A stretch of 64,000 nt of DNA from an uncultured bacterium (GTDB taxonomy: Bacteria; Bacteroidota; Bacteroidia; Bacteroidales; Bacteroidaceae), in NCBI GenBank assembly GCA_905215555.1, contig CAJMQU010000014.1, positions 1-64,000 of the forward strand. Reading direction: 5' to 3'. A program made the translations under genes and the position numbers. The notes below the pieces were generated by a model. The model saw only the letters and a list, made by a program, of their open reading frames with translations. It made no database searches and was not told the DNA's origin. This document shows positions 51,431-58,466 of the stretch, piece by piece (the first letter of the stretch is position 1; the number at the start of each line of letters is the position of its first letter).

Positions 51431-52618
51431 TCAATTTCTTTTTTTAAACATATACTTTTCATCCGACTGCGTGTAATCCACGGGAACCGTATGTGTCAGC
51501 CCTTCCAGCAGGCTGTCCAAATCTTCCAGTAGGTTCAGTTTACCCGAACACCTGAACATTGCCACATCCGGATCGTAGCTGATTTCCTTTCCGTAGTAAC
51601 GCGAAATGCGGTTAAGAATAGAAGAAAGCGGTTCACTATGATAGATGTAGATGCCATCTTTCCATGATATGTAATCTGCCACTACCACTTCTTTCACCTG
51701 ACTACCACGCTGCTCACTGTAAGAGAGCATCTCATTAGGTACCAATTTGACCTGTTCGCCCTTAGTGCTGACGCGAACAGAACCCGATGCCAGGACAACC
51801 GAACTTTGTGCATCATCCTTATAGGCCGTCACATTGAACGAGGTACCCAGTACCTGCACATCCAGCATATTTGTAGCCACTACGAAAGGACGCTTTTCAT
51901 CACGAGCCACTTCCATATATACCTCGCCATCCACAAAAATCTCCCTTCTGTTCTTCTTGAATTTATTGGGATAGATTACACGGCTGCCCGCATTCACCCA
52001 CATCTTTGTCCCATCCTCCAAAACCAGAGTAGAACGTTTGCCATTCGGCACAATCAGCTGGTTAAAGCTGTGTTCCTCATCGGTGTCCGTCTCCTGAAGT
52101 TTCTCGGAATTGACAGTCACATTACCCTTTGAGTCATATTGAATCTTTGAGTTCTGCCCTTTGATTGCTACAGATTTTTTCGGCAAGATGAGGTGTATCT
52201 CATCTCCTTGCATCGTCACCTCTCTTTGAGAAAGCAACTGCAACGATTTATCGATTGTAACGCGGTCGTACATATCAGTAACGTTTAGTAATAAAACGAT
52301 TAGTAAAGATGCAGCCGCAGAGATAAACACACTCATACGAAGGCGACGGGTTCGTTTGACACGCCGGTTAGCATCTGTTATTCTTTTCCAAAGCTCTTCT
52401 TTTCCGGACGGAGTTATACATTCTTTTTTCATTCGGAAAGCGCTCAGCACAAAACAGGCCTGTTCATACTCAGTACGAGCCAACTTGCCTGAACGCAACC
52501 ATTCATTCCAAAAGATATCGGACTCCGGCGTTCTTTCTTTATGCGATTGGATGAAATAATCGTCATCCAACAACTCTTTAGCAGAAAAGCCTGCATAATT
52601 TTTCACCTCAGTTTTCAT
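51431..52618 (-). CDS. FecR family anti-sigma factor
   Basis: The 395-residue inner-membrane protein has a cytoplasmic sigma-binding N-terminal part (about 1-92), one membrane helix (MSVFISAAASLLIVLLLNVT, about 95-114) and a periplasmic FecR domain (about 190-290, NQLIVPNGKRSTLVLEDGTKMWVNAGSRV and RPFVVATNMLDVQVLGTSFNVTAY). The C-terminal DUF4974-like domain ends the protein (about 320-390, LSSILNRISRYYGKEISYD). It holds the ECF sigma factor until SusC senses substrate. A 142-base gap without a consensus promoter separates it from susC; that gap probably carries the sigma-dependent promoter. Confidence 0.93.
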   Translation of the reverse strand: MKTEVKNYAGFSAKELLDDDYFIQSHKERTPESDIFWNEWLRSGKLARTEYEQACFVLSAFRMKKECITPSGKEELWKRITDANRRVKRTRRLRMSVFISAAASLLIVLLLNVTDMYDRVTIDKSLQLLSQREVTMQGDEIHLILPKKSVAIKGQNSKIQYDSKGNVTVNSEKLQETDTDEEHSFNQLIVPNGKRSTLVLEDGTKMWVNAGSRVIYPNKFKKNRREIFVDGEVYMEVARDEKRPFVVATNMLDVQVLGTSFNVTAYKDDAQSSVVLASGSVRVSTKGEQVKLVPNEMLSYSEQRGSQVKEVVVADYISWKDGIYIYHSEPLSSILNRISRYYGKEISYDPDVAMFRCSGKLNLLEDLDSLLEGLTHTVPVDYTQSDEKYMFKKRN

Positions 52619-52697
52619 ACTTCTATCTTCATTTCAATAGGTAAACACACACTTTTCAAGAATATACTCACTTTTAGAAGAAAATTATAAAAAAAAT

Positions 52698-52747
52698 GTC
52701 TTACTCTAATTAAGTTGACCAACTGTCAACTTAATCCAGAGCAAGAC
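52698..52747 (-). terminator. Terminator after the ECF sigma gene
   Basis: The core stem TTAAGTTGAC/GTCAACTTAA (52710-52719 and 52725-52734, 5-base loop) is extended by CTCT/AGAG and GTCTT/AAGAC with small internal loops. On the minus strand it is followed by ATTTTTTTTATAATTTT. It begins 20 bases after the sigma stop codon. Confidence 0.85.
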
Positions 52748-52767
52748 AAAAATATTCTGATGACTAC

Positions 52768-53349
52768 TTAAAGCCTGGTAAAAAACAACAAGAAAAGGAA
52801 GAAGTCTTCAGCAGAAAAAGTCTCACGAAGTTTTTTGAGAGCACGCTGAATTATATTCTGAGCCGATTGAGCCTTCATATCCATCAGGACTCCTATCTCC
52901 TCATAACTTAGTCCTTCTTCAAAACGATAATAGATAATTTCTTTCTGGTGCGGAGTCAATGTCTTCAGCATCTCAAGTATCCGCTCGTTTTTGGAAGTAT
53001 CATGCTCCCGCTCTATCATTCTGTCTTCAACAGTATATTCTATAGAAAATACAGGTCCGGCATCTTCGATGGAAACAGACTCTACCTCACTCCTGATAGA
53101 ATTAAACAACTGACGCTTCAATGCCACGAACAGATACAGTTTTATATTGTTCGTTTCCCCAAGATTCTTACGGTTCTGGTAAATTTTGATAAATAAATCC
53201 TGGATACAGTCTTCAACCAAGCACTTATCATTTATAAAGCAAGAAGCATAGGAATAAAGTGAGTCTACATACTGCTTGTAAATGCAGGCATATGCTTCCT
53301 CATCTCCCTCTATAAAACGTTTCCATAATAGTAAATCAGTTACCGGCAT
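52768..53349 (-). CDS. ECF-type RNA polymerase sigma factor
   Basis: The 193-residue protein has sigma region 2 (about 20-85, ACIYKQYVDSLYSYASCF and LVEDCIQDLFIKIYQN) and region 4 (about 130-180, LTPHQKEIIYYRFEEGLSYEEIGVLM and AQNIIQRALKKLRE). It belongs to the SigW/FecI-like group paired with FecR in Bacteroides. It presumably drives transcription of the SusC/SusD operon when released. It begins 32 bases after the GH95-like gene on the same strand and is followed by a strong terminator, so its own expression is separable from fecR. Confidence 0.93.
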   Translation of the reverse strand: MPVTDLLLWKRFIEGDEEAYACIYKQYVDSLYSYASCFINDKCLVEDCIQDLFIKIYQNRKNLGETNNIKLYLFVALKRQLFNSIRSEVESVSIEDAGPVFSIEYTVEDRMIEREHDTSKNERILEMLKTLTPHQKEIIYYRFEEGLSYEEIGVLMDMKAQSAQNIIQRALKKLRETFSAEDFFLFLLFFTRL

Positions 53350-53381
53350 ATATTAATGAAATATCAGGTTAAAGATTCTTT

Positions 53382-55550
53382 TTATAATGGTTTCAGCACG
53401 ATTGTCTCATTCACCGAAGTGGGAAATGTAAGTTCCTCTCCTTGCAATTGCTTGTCCGGTTTCCCGTTACGCACCAACAAGACCGTCTTCCCTTTCCAGG
53501 GATTTACAACCGTACAGGAACGCCCTTTTTCACTAAACACCGTAACACCACATACTGTTCCGTTCTTGAAACTTGCCGAAACAAGAAAAGCCCCCCACGT
53601 TCTGATTTTCTCAAAACTGGCATCAACCGCTTTGGGCCATACTGTGAATAATCTTATCTTATTTCCCACACTCATACAAGCCATCTCATTCAGTGTATTG
53701 GCTACCGTACAACTATTCTCTATGCCATGAGGATTGTCCAACTGAAAACCATTAGGATAGGTATGAATCGCATACTTACGTAACTCCTCTATGATTTTCT
53801 CCGGAGCATAACCAACTCTTACGGCAGCAGGATAAAAACTACTGGTAGCATTATGATGCTGCCATTGTTGGATAGCATCCACTGTATTCAATCCAGTAAC
53901 AAGCAAAGCTGAATCGCTATCCAAAGTTACTCCATTAGCAGGGTATATCATTGAAAAACTGACTCCGGCTACTTGCCTCCCACGCTCATCTTCTTCAGCC
54001 CCCCGAAGGAAACGTTTCCCTTTTCGTTCCCACGCAGGCAGCTCCCTTAAATGGGTTATAATGTCCTGCCACTTAGCCTGTCTATATTCATCCCGTTTAA
54101 GTTCTTTACTAAGTTCTATGGCCAGTTCCAAAGCATTCTTCAGTAAGGCAATAGACATTCCGGGATTTTTACTGAACCCCGACTTTTCATTCTCTGCATC
54201 TCCATATATCTGATACTGTCCGTCTTCAAATATCAGGAAGTCCTCCCAAAAGTCCGCAATAGCCAGTACATAAGGATAGATTCGCTTTCCATAGCTCAAA
54301 TCATAAGTATGCCGCCAGTGTTGGGCCATATTTACGGTACCGAACAGAGCGTGAGAACGCTGTTTATAGAACAATCCTCCGGCTTCCACATCTCCCTCTT
54401 CTGTATAACCGTTGTCCGTCAATACTGGAAAATCTCTGGTCACCTCGACTCCCAGCGGTCCTATACCCACCGGATACAGGATTCCGCGTGTCCGCGTCAC
54501 TTGCTTGGCATACCAGCGTCCTCTTGGCATAAAGTCAAGCAAAGGCGTTTCTTGTCCGGTGGCCTGCTCTATGCGGTTGGCACCGTACAACCCATAAAAA
54601 GGAGCGTAGAAGTTATAGTTCAGATGATAATCGCCATTCCAGGTCGGTTTGTCTGTCGTCACCCAACCAAACAGGGCGGGCGGGAATTTTTTGTCACGGC
54701 TACAGGCGCCCATAGTATACAACCCTTGATAATAGGCTTTCATCAACACTCTATCACCTATTGTGAAAGAAGATTTATCCCAATAAGATTTCCACCATAC
54801 ATTATGCGCTTCCCACAAGCGTTCCATTGCTGTAAGATTCATATTACGAACCTCTTTCAACACATGTTTCAACGGATTTTTCTGCTTGAATTTACTTTCA
54901 AGGGCAATGAAGAGAGTGACAGGTTCGCCGGGATGCAAGGTCACTTTCTTGCAGTCAGCCGCGGTTGTCCGCACAGCAAAAGCAATCATCGTAGGAATAT
55001 CTGTTTCCCTTATGAAGCTTCGCGTCAGATAAGCAGTTCCGCCGGATTCTCCTTTTTCTACTAAAGCCGCTTCATTCTGAGGCGCATTCAGTTCCAGTTC
55101 CACTTCTACAGGAGCTTCTAAGGCGGTTAAAGTAACAGTTATCAGATTCTCAGTGGCCGCAACCCAGGAAGAAGCCTTAACCTTGCAATCATTCTGCCTC
55201 AAGGTACATTCCGTCTTACCATCCATCAATGACTGTTCCGCCCTGAACGTTGCATCTGCAAAGCTTTTCATCTTAACATCTACATAACCACATACTCTGG
55301 GACCGGAAAGATGTTCCGCTTTCGACTGTAAGCGCCAGAAATCATTTTTTGTCAGATAATAACGCAATGTTCCCCGTTCAAACCCTACACACATTCCGAT
55401 ATCTCCATTTCCCATCAGTGGGGCATCTGTCGATGGTTCATTAGGAACATGCAAGGGAGCATGCTCCCATACATTCTTAAAATCAGACGGTTGTGCGCTT
55501 CCGTTGTATGTCCAGAACAAGGCTGCAATTATTAAAAGAAAGTTTTTCAT
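53382..55550 (-). CDS. GH95-like secreted glycoside hydrolase, divergent
   Basis: The 722-residue protein has a signal peptide (cut after NGSAQ, about 20). The N-terminal beta domain (HAPLHVPNEPSTDAPLMGNGDIGMCVG) and the helical barrel follow the GH95 plan at low identity. The catalytic set of GH95 can still be aligned: Asn311 and Asn313 (DYHLNYNFYAP, with His309), Glu453 (YGDAENEKSG) and Asp605 (GFQLDNPHG). It is about 100 residues shorter than the GH95 gene in the same locus. It may be an alpha-L-fucosidase or alpha-galactosidase of another linkage, or a new family in clan GH-L. It is the first gene before the sigma factor; a -7 box TATATTTG lies at 55610-55603. Confidence 0.7.
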   Translation of the reverse strand: MKNFLLIIAALFWTYNGSAQPSDFKNVWEHAPLHVPNEPSTDAPLMGNGDIGMCVGFERGTLRYYLTKNDFWRLQSKAEHLSGPRVCGYVDVKMKSFADATFRAEQSLMDGKTECTLRQNDCKVKASSWVAATENLITVTLTALEAPVEVELELNAPQNEAALVEKGESGGTAYLTRSFIRETDIPTMIAFAVRTTAADCKKVTLHPGEPVTLFIALESKFKQKNPLKHVLKEVRNMNLTAMERLWEAHNVWWKSYWDKSSFTIGDRVLMKAYYQGLYTMGACSRDKKFPPALFGWVTTDKPTWNGDYHLNYNFYAPFYGLYGANRIEQATGQETPLLDFMPRGRWYAKQVTRTRGILYPVGIGPLGVEVTRDFPVLTDNGYTEEGDVEAGGLFYKQRSHALFGTVNMAQHWRHTYDLSYGKRIYPYVLAIADFWEDFLIFEDGQYQIYGDAENEKSGFSKNPGMSIALLKNALELAIELSKELKRDEYRQAKWQDIITHLRELPAWERKGKRFLRGAEEDERGRQVAGVSFSMIYPANGVTLDSDSALLVTGLNTVDAIQQWQHHNATSSFYPAAVRVGYAPEKIIEELRKYAIHTYPNGFQLDNPHGIENSCTVANTLNEMACMSVGNKIRLFTVWPKAVDASFEKIRTWGAFLVSASFKNGTVCGVTVFSEKGRSCTVVNPWKGKTVLLVRNGKPDKQLQGEELTFPTSVNETIVLKPL

Positions 55551-55602
55551 TTATAAGAATACTAATTACATAAGATATAAGGTCTGATATGATATCACCG
55601 GG

Positions 55603-55610
55603 CAAATATA
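55603..55610 (-). promoter_or_regulatory. Probable -7 box for the GH95-like gene
   Basis: TATATTTG on the minus strand, 53 bases before the ATG at 55550. No TTTG is seen 19-21 bp further upstream. Confidence 0.4.
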
Positions 55611-55688
55611 CAATAAAAAAATACCAGAGAAATCTATGATCAAGAAAAAGTTGCCTTTAACATATAGCTGTTTTAAAACAAAAATGGC

Positions 55689-55718
55689 ATGAATCCACTG
55701 TTACGCAGTTGGATTCAT
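55689..55718 (-). terminator. Terminator after the HU-like gene
   Basis: ATGAATCCA/TGGATTCAT with an inner CTG/CAG and one bulged T forms a 12-bp stem. On the minus strand it is followed by GCCATTTTTGTTTT. It lies 62 bases after the stop of the gene at 55781-56263. Confidence 0.75.
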
Positions 55719-55780
55719 ACCACTTCTTTTGATAATCCCGATACGATATATTTATCCTTTCGTATCAGAAGTTGTATCCA

Positions 55781-56263
55781 TTATCCCAAAGGATTCTCAT
55801 CCACGCCACCACCTTCACCGGAGCCACTTCCGTCCGGTTTCGGATTAACGACTGCGTCTTTGACCACAGTACCTTTACCCAATTCCAGTCGTTCTACACT
55901 AACCTTACCCAGCATTTCCTTGAAGTAGCTTCCTGAAGTGAAGATAATCTTCCGACGATACACCGTATTGGCATCCACATCCTTCACTCCCGCCTGGCTT
56001 TTCGCATTCAGCCCGGGACGGAAACAACCGAAATCCCCCAACTGCACGGAATATCCTTTATCCAAATCCATATTCAAGGTGTCGATCAGCCCGTCAATCA
56101 CCATCTTCACCACGCCACGCGGAGCCATACTCACCTTCTGTACTTCTTCGCAGAGTGTCTTAAATTCTACCATTCCCAATACTTTCGCCTGAGCCACAAA
56201 CTTTTCGGTTTTGGTTTTATCAAAACCAAATACTACTTTCTTTACTTCATACTTAATTGCCAT
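55781..56263 (-). CDS. HU-like DNA-binding protein (HU-HIG type)
   Basis: The 160-residue protein starts MAIKYEVKKVV. Its central part, LCEEVQKVSMAPRGVVKMVIDGLIDTLNMDLDKG followed by YSVQLGDFGCFRPGLNAKS, is the HU helical pair and the strand leading to the DNA-binding arm, as in the HU-HIG family common in Bacteroides. The C terminus (about 138-160) is a Gly/Ser/Asp-rich tail (KPDGSGSGEGGGVDENPLG). It is not the housekeeping HU. A promoter-like site lies at 56425-56394, leaving a leader of about 120 bases. Confidence 0.85.
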   Translation of the reverse strand: MAIKYEVKKVVFGFDKTKTEKFVAQAKVLGMVEFKTLCEEVQKVSMAPRGVVKMVIDGLIDTLNMDLDKGYSVQLGDFGCFRPGLNAKSQAGVKDVDANTVYRRKIIFTSGSYFKEMLGKVSVERLELGKGTVVKDAVVNPKPDGSGSGEGGGVDENPLG

Positions 56264-56701
56264 AATCTTTTCTGTTTTTAATGATTTAATAATAATAGGT
56301 ATAATACATTTCTCTTATCTCATCCGGAAGCAAGCAGCATTTCACCGTGAGGCCTCAACAGTCAGACGTTCTGGTTTCTCAGATTCGATGTTGCAAAGTT
56401 AGGGTGAGATGCATCGGAAAGCAAGGAAATGGCATCTACCGACAATTCAAGTAAATCACTATCAAACAGCACATTACAATATCGTCATCTCTACAGGGGA
56501 TAGAATGAAGGAAAAACAAGAGAAGACGGAAAAGAAGAAGATTTGGCAATAGGCTCTACAAGAGAAAGAACTAAAGAGCTGATAATGAATGGATGCTTTG
56601 GGGAGCATCTCTACAAGCAGACTTTTTATTGATTACGTGAGTCTTATTGAACCTTGCAGTCATTACTACAAACTTATAGAATCGCTCATGCACTATTTAT
56701 T
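56264..56701. other. Gap of 438 bases with the HU-like gene promoter, no supported gene
   Basis: Apart from the promoter-like site at 56394-56425 and a small perfect hairpin GATGCTttggggAGCATC near 56592-56609 that could end the acetyltransferase transcript, I see no coding pattern or repeat. Confidence 0.6.
56394..56425 (-). promoter_or_regulatory. Probable promoter of the HU-like gene
   Basis: A -7 TAACTTTG (56401-56394) is preceded after 20 bp by CTTG (56425-56422), one mismatch from TTTG. The transcript would carry a leader of about 120 bases. Confidence 0.5.
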
Positions 56702-57223
56702 TCATATCTTTTTAATAACGCGTGCAGGATTTCCGGCTACTATAGTATTTGACTCAACATCACGGGTAACCACACTTCCCGCACCTACTACGCTATTTTC
56801 TCCAATAGTCACACCCGGAAGAATAGTAGCACCTGCTCCTATCCATGCCCTACGACAGATATGCACTGGTTTACAAGTAATAACCATCCTGTTTTCAAGA
56901 TCATGATTATTTGATATAAGTTGTACATTAGCGGCTATCTGTACTTCATCATCAATGGTAATGCCACCGGCAGACATCATCAGACAGCCGTTCATGATAA
57001 TAACGTTTTTCCCTATTTTCACATTATGGGCACGTACCACTGTTAGCGGGGTATTAATCCGGCTTCCCGTCCCCATATCAGAAAAAAGCCGGTGAAGCAG
57101 TTCGTCATATTCTTCTGTCATCGGCATAGTGTGGTTCAACCGGAAAAGCAGTTGTGCCTGCTCCTTCGCCAAGAGCAAATCCGCTTCGCTTTGGTGGGCA
57201 CAGTCTATTCTTATTTCTTTCAT
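56702..57223 (-). CDS. Sugar O-acetyltransferase, LacA/NodL/maltose acetyltransferase family
   Basis: The 173-residue cytosolic enzyme has a short N-terminal helical part (about 1-50) and a left-handed beta helix of hexapeptide repeats (about 65-165). The active-site region NVQLISNNHDLENR supplies the catalytic His (NNHD), and WIGAGATILPGVTIGENSVVGAGSVVTRDV gives the acetyl-CoA binding coils. The acceptor is unknown. The frame is open to 57247, but that ATG lies inside the -7 box TATCTTTG (57252-57245), so I start at 57223. Confidence 0.88.
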   Translation of the reverse strand: MKEIRIDCAHQSEADLLLAKEQAQLLFRLNHTMPMTEEYDELLHRLFSDMGTGSRINTPLTVVRAHNVKIGKNVIIMNGCLMMSAGGITIDDEVQIAANVQLISNNHDLENRMVITCKPVHICRRAWIGAGATILPGVTIGENSVVGAGSVVTRDVESNTIVAGNPARVIKKI

Positions 57224-57244
57224 TGTTCTGTTTTTATTTTTTTG

Positions 57245-57252
57245 CAAAGATA
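57245..57252 (-). promoter_or_regulatory. Probable -7 box for the O-acetyltransferase gene
   Basis: TATCTTTG on the minus strand, 22 bases before the ATG at 57223. It overlaps the upstream in-frame ATG and so rules that start out. No clear -33 partner. Confidence 0.5.
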
Positions 57253-57331
57253 GCCTGTTGTTTTCAATGTCGTAATAGATAAATTACGGATTTAACAACC
57301 AAATTTCCGGTTTTATGATTTAATTAGCAGG

Positions 57332-57952
57332 CTATTTATTTCTCATATACACCACATTCCTCCCCGCTCCGCACCTCTTCAGCAGCCCGTCCTCAATAAA
57401 CAGGTTCAAATCCGTAACCGCCTGTTTCACGCTGCGTCCTGTCAGACGGGCATACTGTGCACGGTTGATGCAGGGCTGTTCCTGTTGCAAATACTCATCA
57501 AGCAAGCGGAAACGCTGCTCTACGGACAGGAGTGGCGTAGAAGATTCGGGCTTGGACGCTGACTGAGGATGGCGTTCCAACTTCATCTTTTTATCTAATT
57601 CCTTATAGAATTCCTTCCCCAAGCGGAAGTTCAAACCGCGAAGCGTCACCGAAGCGGCACGCAGTTCTTTTTTTTCCATTGCTTCACGCCGGCAATTCAG
57701 TGAAGGGGTGAAATAGCCAAGTTCGCCCAGTTCCACCGTCCAACCATCGGCAAGGCAGTCACGCAACTCATCCATAAAGGCGGCCATCGCACCTTCCAAC
57801 AGGCTGCGGCTGATGCCGGTGAAAAGGTGGACACGGTTTATAAATTCTTTCCGTTCAATGGTTCCTTTAGGTATGAAACGGGCGTAAAGGGGTTGCTGTT
57901 CACCGGTTTGGCGAATGTCAGGCTTCTCAAAAAGATCATAATATGCACTCAT
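57332..57952 (-). CDS. HU-like protein with a C-terminal winged-helix-like domain
   Basis: The 206-residue protein has an HU-HIG-like N-terminal half (about 1-125): YARFIPKGTIERKEFINRV, GAMAAFMDELRDCLADGWTVELGELGYFTPSLN, matching the HU core of the gene at 55781-56263. The C-terminal half (about 138-206) reads VEQRFRLLDEYLQQEQPCINRAQYARLTGRSVKQAVTDL, a helix-turn-helix that resembles a winged helix with the wing GRNVVYMRN. It could therefore bind DNA in two ways. Its leader carries a 30-bp hairpin. Target unknown. Confidence 0.8.
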   Translation of the reverse strand: MSAYYDLFEKPDIRQTGEQQPLYARFIPKGTIERKEFINRVHLFTGISRSLLEGAMAAFMDELRDCLADGWTVELGELGYFTPSLNCRREAMEKKELRAASVTLRGLNFRLGKEFYKELDKKMKLERHPQSASKPESSTPLLSVEQRFRLLDEYLQQEQPCINRAQYARLTGRSVKQAVTDLNLFIEDGLLKRCGAGRNVVYMRNK

Positions 57953-58094
57953 CTATCTATTTTTTATGGGGTACTCCACATCAGAAAACATGAAGTGCCG
58001 GGGTTAAGTGGTCGCGCCGCCATTTCTATCTCTTTTTCCTACGACGGCTAAGGGAAATCGCAGTAAACATTTATTCTTCCCATCATGGAGAAAG

Positions 58095-58164
58095 TTTCTT
58101 TCCACCACGGGGATTCTTTCTTTCCTCCATGGCAGAAAGAAAGAATCCCCGTGGTGGAAAGAAA
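58095..58164 (-). promoter_or_regulatory. 30-bp perfect hairpin in the leader of the HU/winged-helix gene
   Basis: The arms 58095-58124 and 58135-58164 are perfectly complementary with a 10-base loop CTCCATGGCA. If transcription starts near 58171 from the site at 58178-58209, the hairpin begins about 7 bases from the RNA 5' end and ends 142 bases before the start codon. CATGGAGAAAG (58084-58094) can pair with CTTTCCTCCATG (58120-58131), using part of the left arm and loop, so a second fold excludes the first. No U-tract follows, so it is not a standard terminator. Confidence 0.7.
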
Positions 58165-58177
58165 TAGTATTCGTATA

Positions 58178-58209
58178 CAAATGTACTAAGCTTCCGTAAC
58201 AAAAGCAAT
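58178..58209 (-). promoter_or_regulatory. Possible promoter of the HU/winged-helix gene
   Basis: A -7 TACATTTG (58185-58178) preceded after 20 bp by ATTG (58209-58206), one mismatch from TTTG, on the minus strand. It would give a leader of about 220 bases beginning with the 30-bp hairpin. Confidence 0.45.
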
Positions 58210-58405
58210 AGAAATGCCTAAGAAAAAGATTAATCGACCGCAAAGAGACTTCTCATGCCAGAAACATCAAAACATTTCCGAGGACTTGGCATTGAGAAGC
58301 TGGAAAAGAACTAGTATGTGCATCCAGTGTTCAAGATGGATTTCAACGGAGTAGTTTATAAAGAAGAAGGTTAGAGAAGGCGAGACCAATGACCATTGAA
58401 AAATA

Positions 58406-58439
58406 GGAAGAAATGCGATAAACACCCCGCATTTCTTCC
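58406..58439 (-). terminator. Terminator after the GH3 gene
   Basis: GGAAGAAATGCG/CGCATTTCTTCC, a perfect 12-bp stem with a 10-base loop. On the minus strand it is followed by TATTTTTC. It starts 27 bases after the GH3 stop codon and closes the GH31-GH2-GH3 unit. Confidence 0.8.
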
Positions 58440-58466
58440 CATTCTCCAACAGTCACACTATCTTAT

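Larger units (their letters stand above)
57953..58466. other. Gap of 514 bases with a long hairpin, a promoter and the GH3 terminator
   Basis: It holds, in order, a 30-bp inverted repeat (58095-58164), a promoter-like site (58178-58209) and the terminator of the GH3 gene (58406-58439). The open frames across the hairpin exist on both strands because of the repeat and are not genes. Confidence 0.65.

Noticed and set aside
58004..58243. Open frames on both strands across the 30-bp inverted repeat
   Set aside because: They mirror each other because of the repeat and have no coding character.
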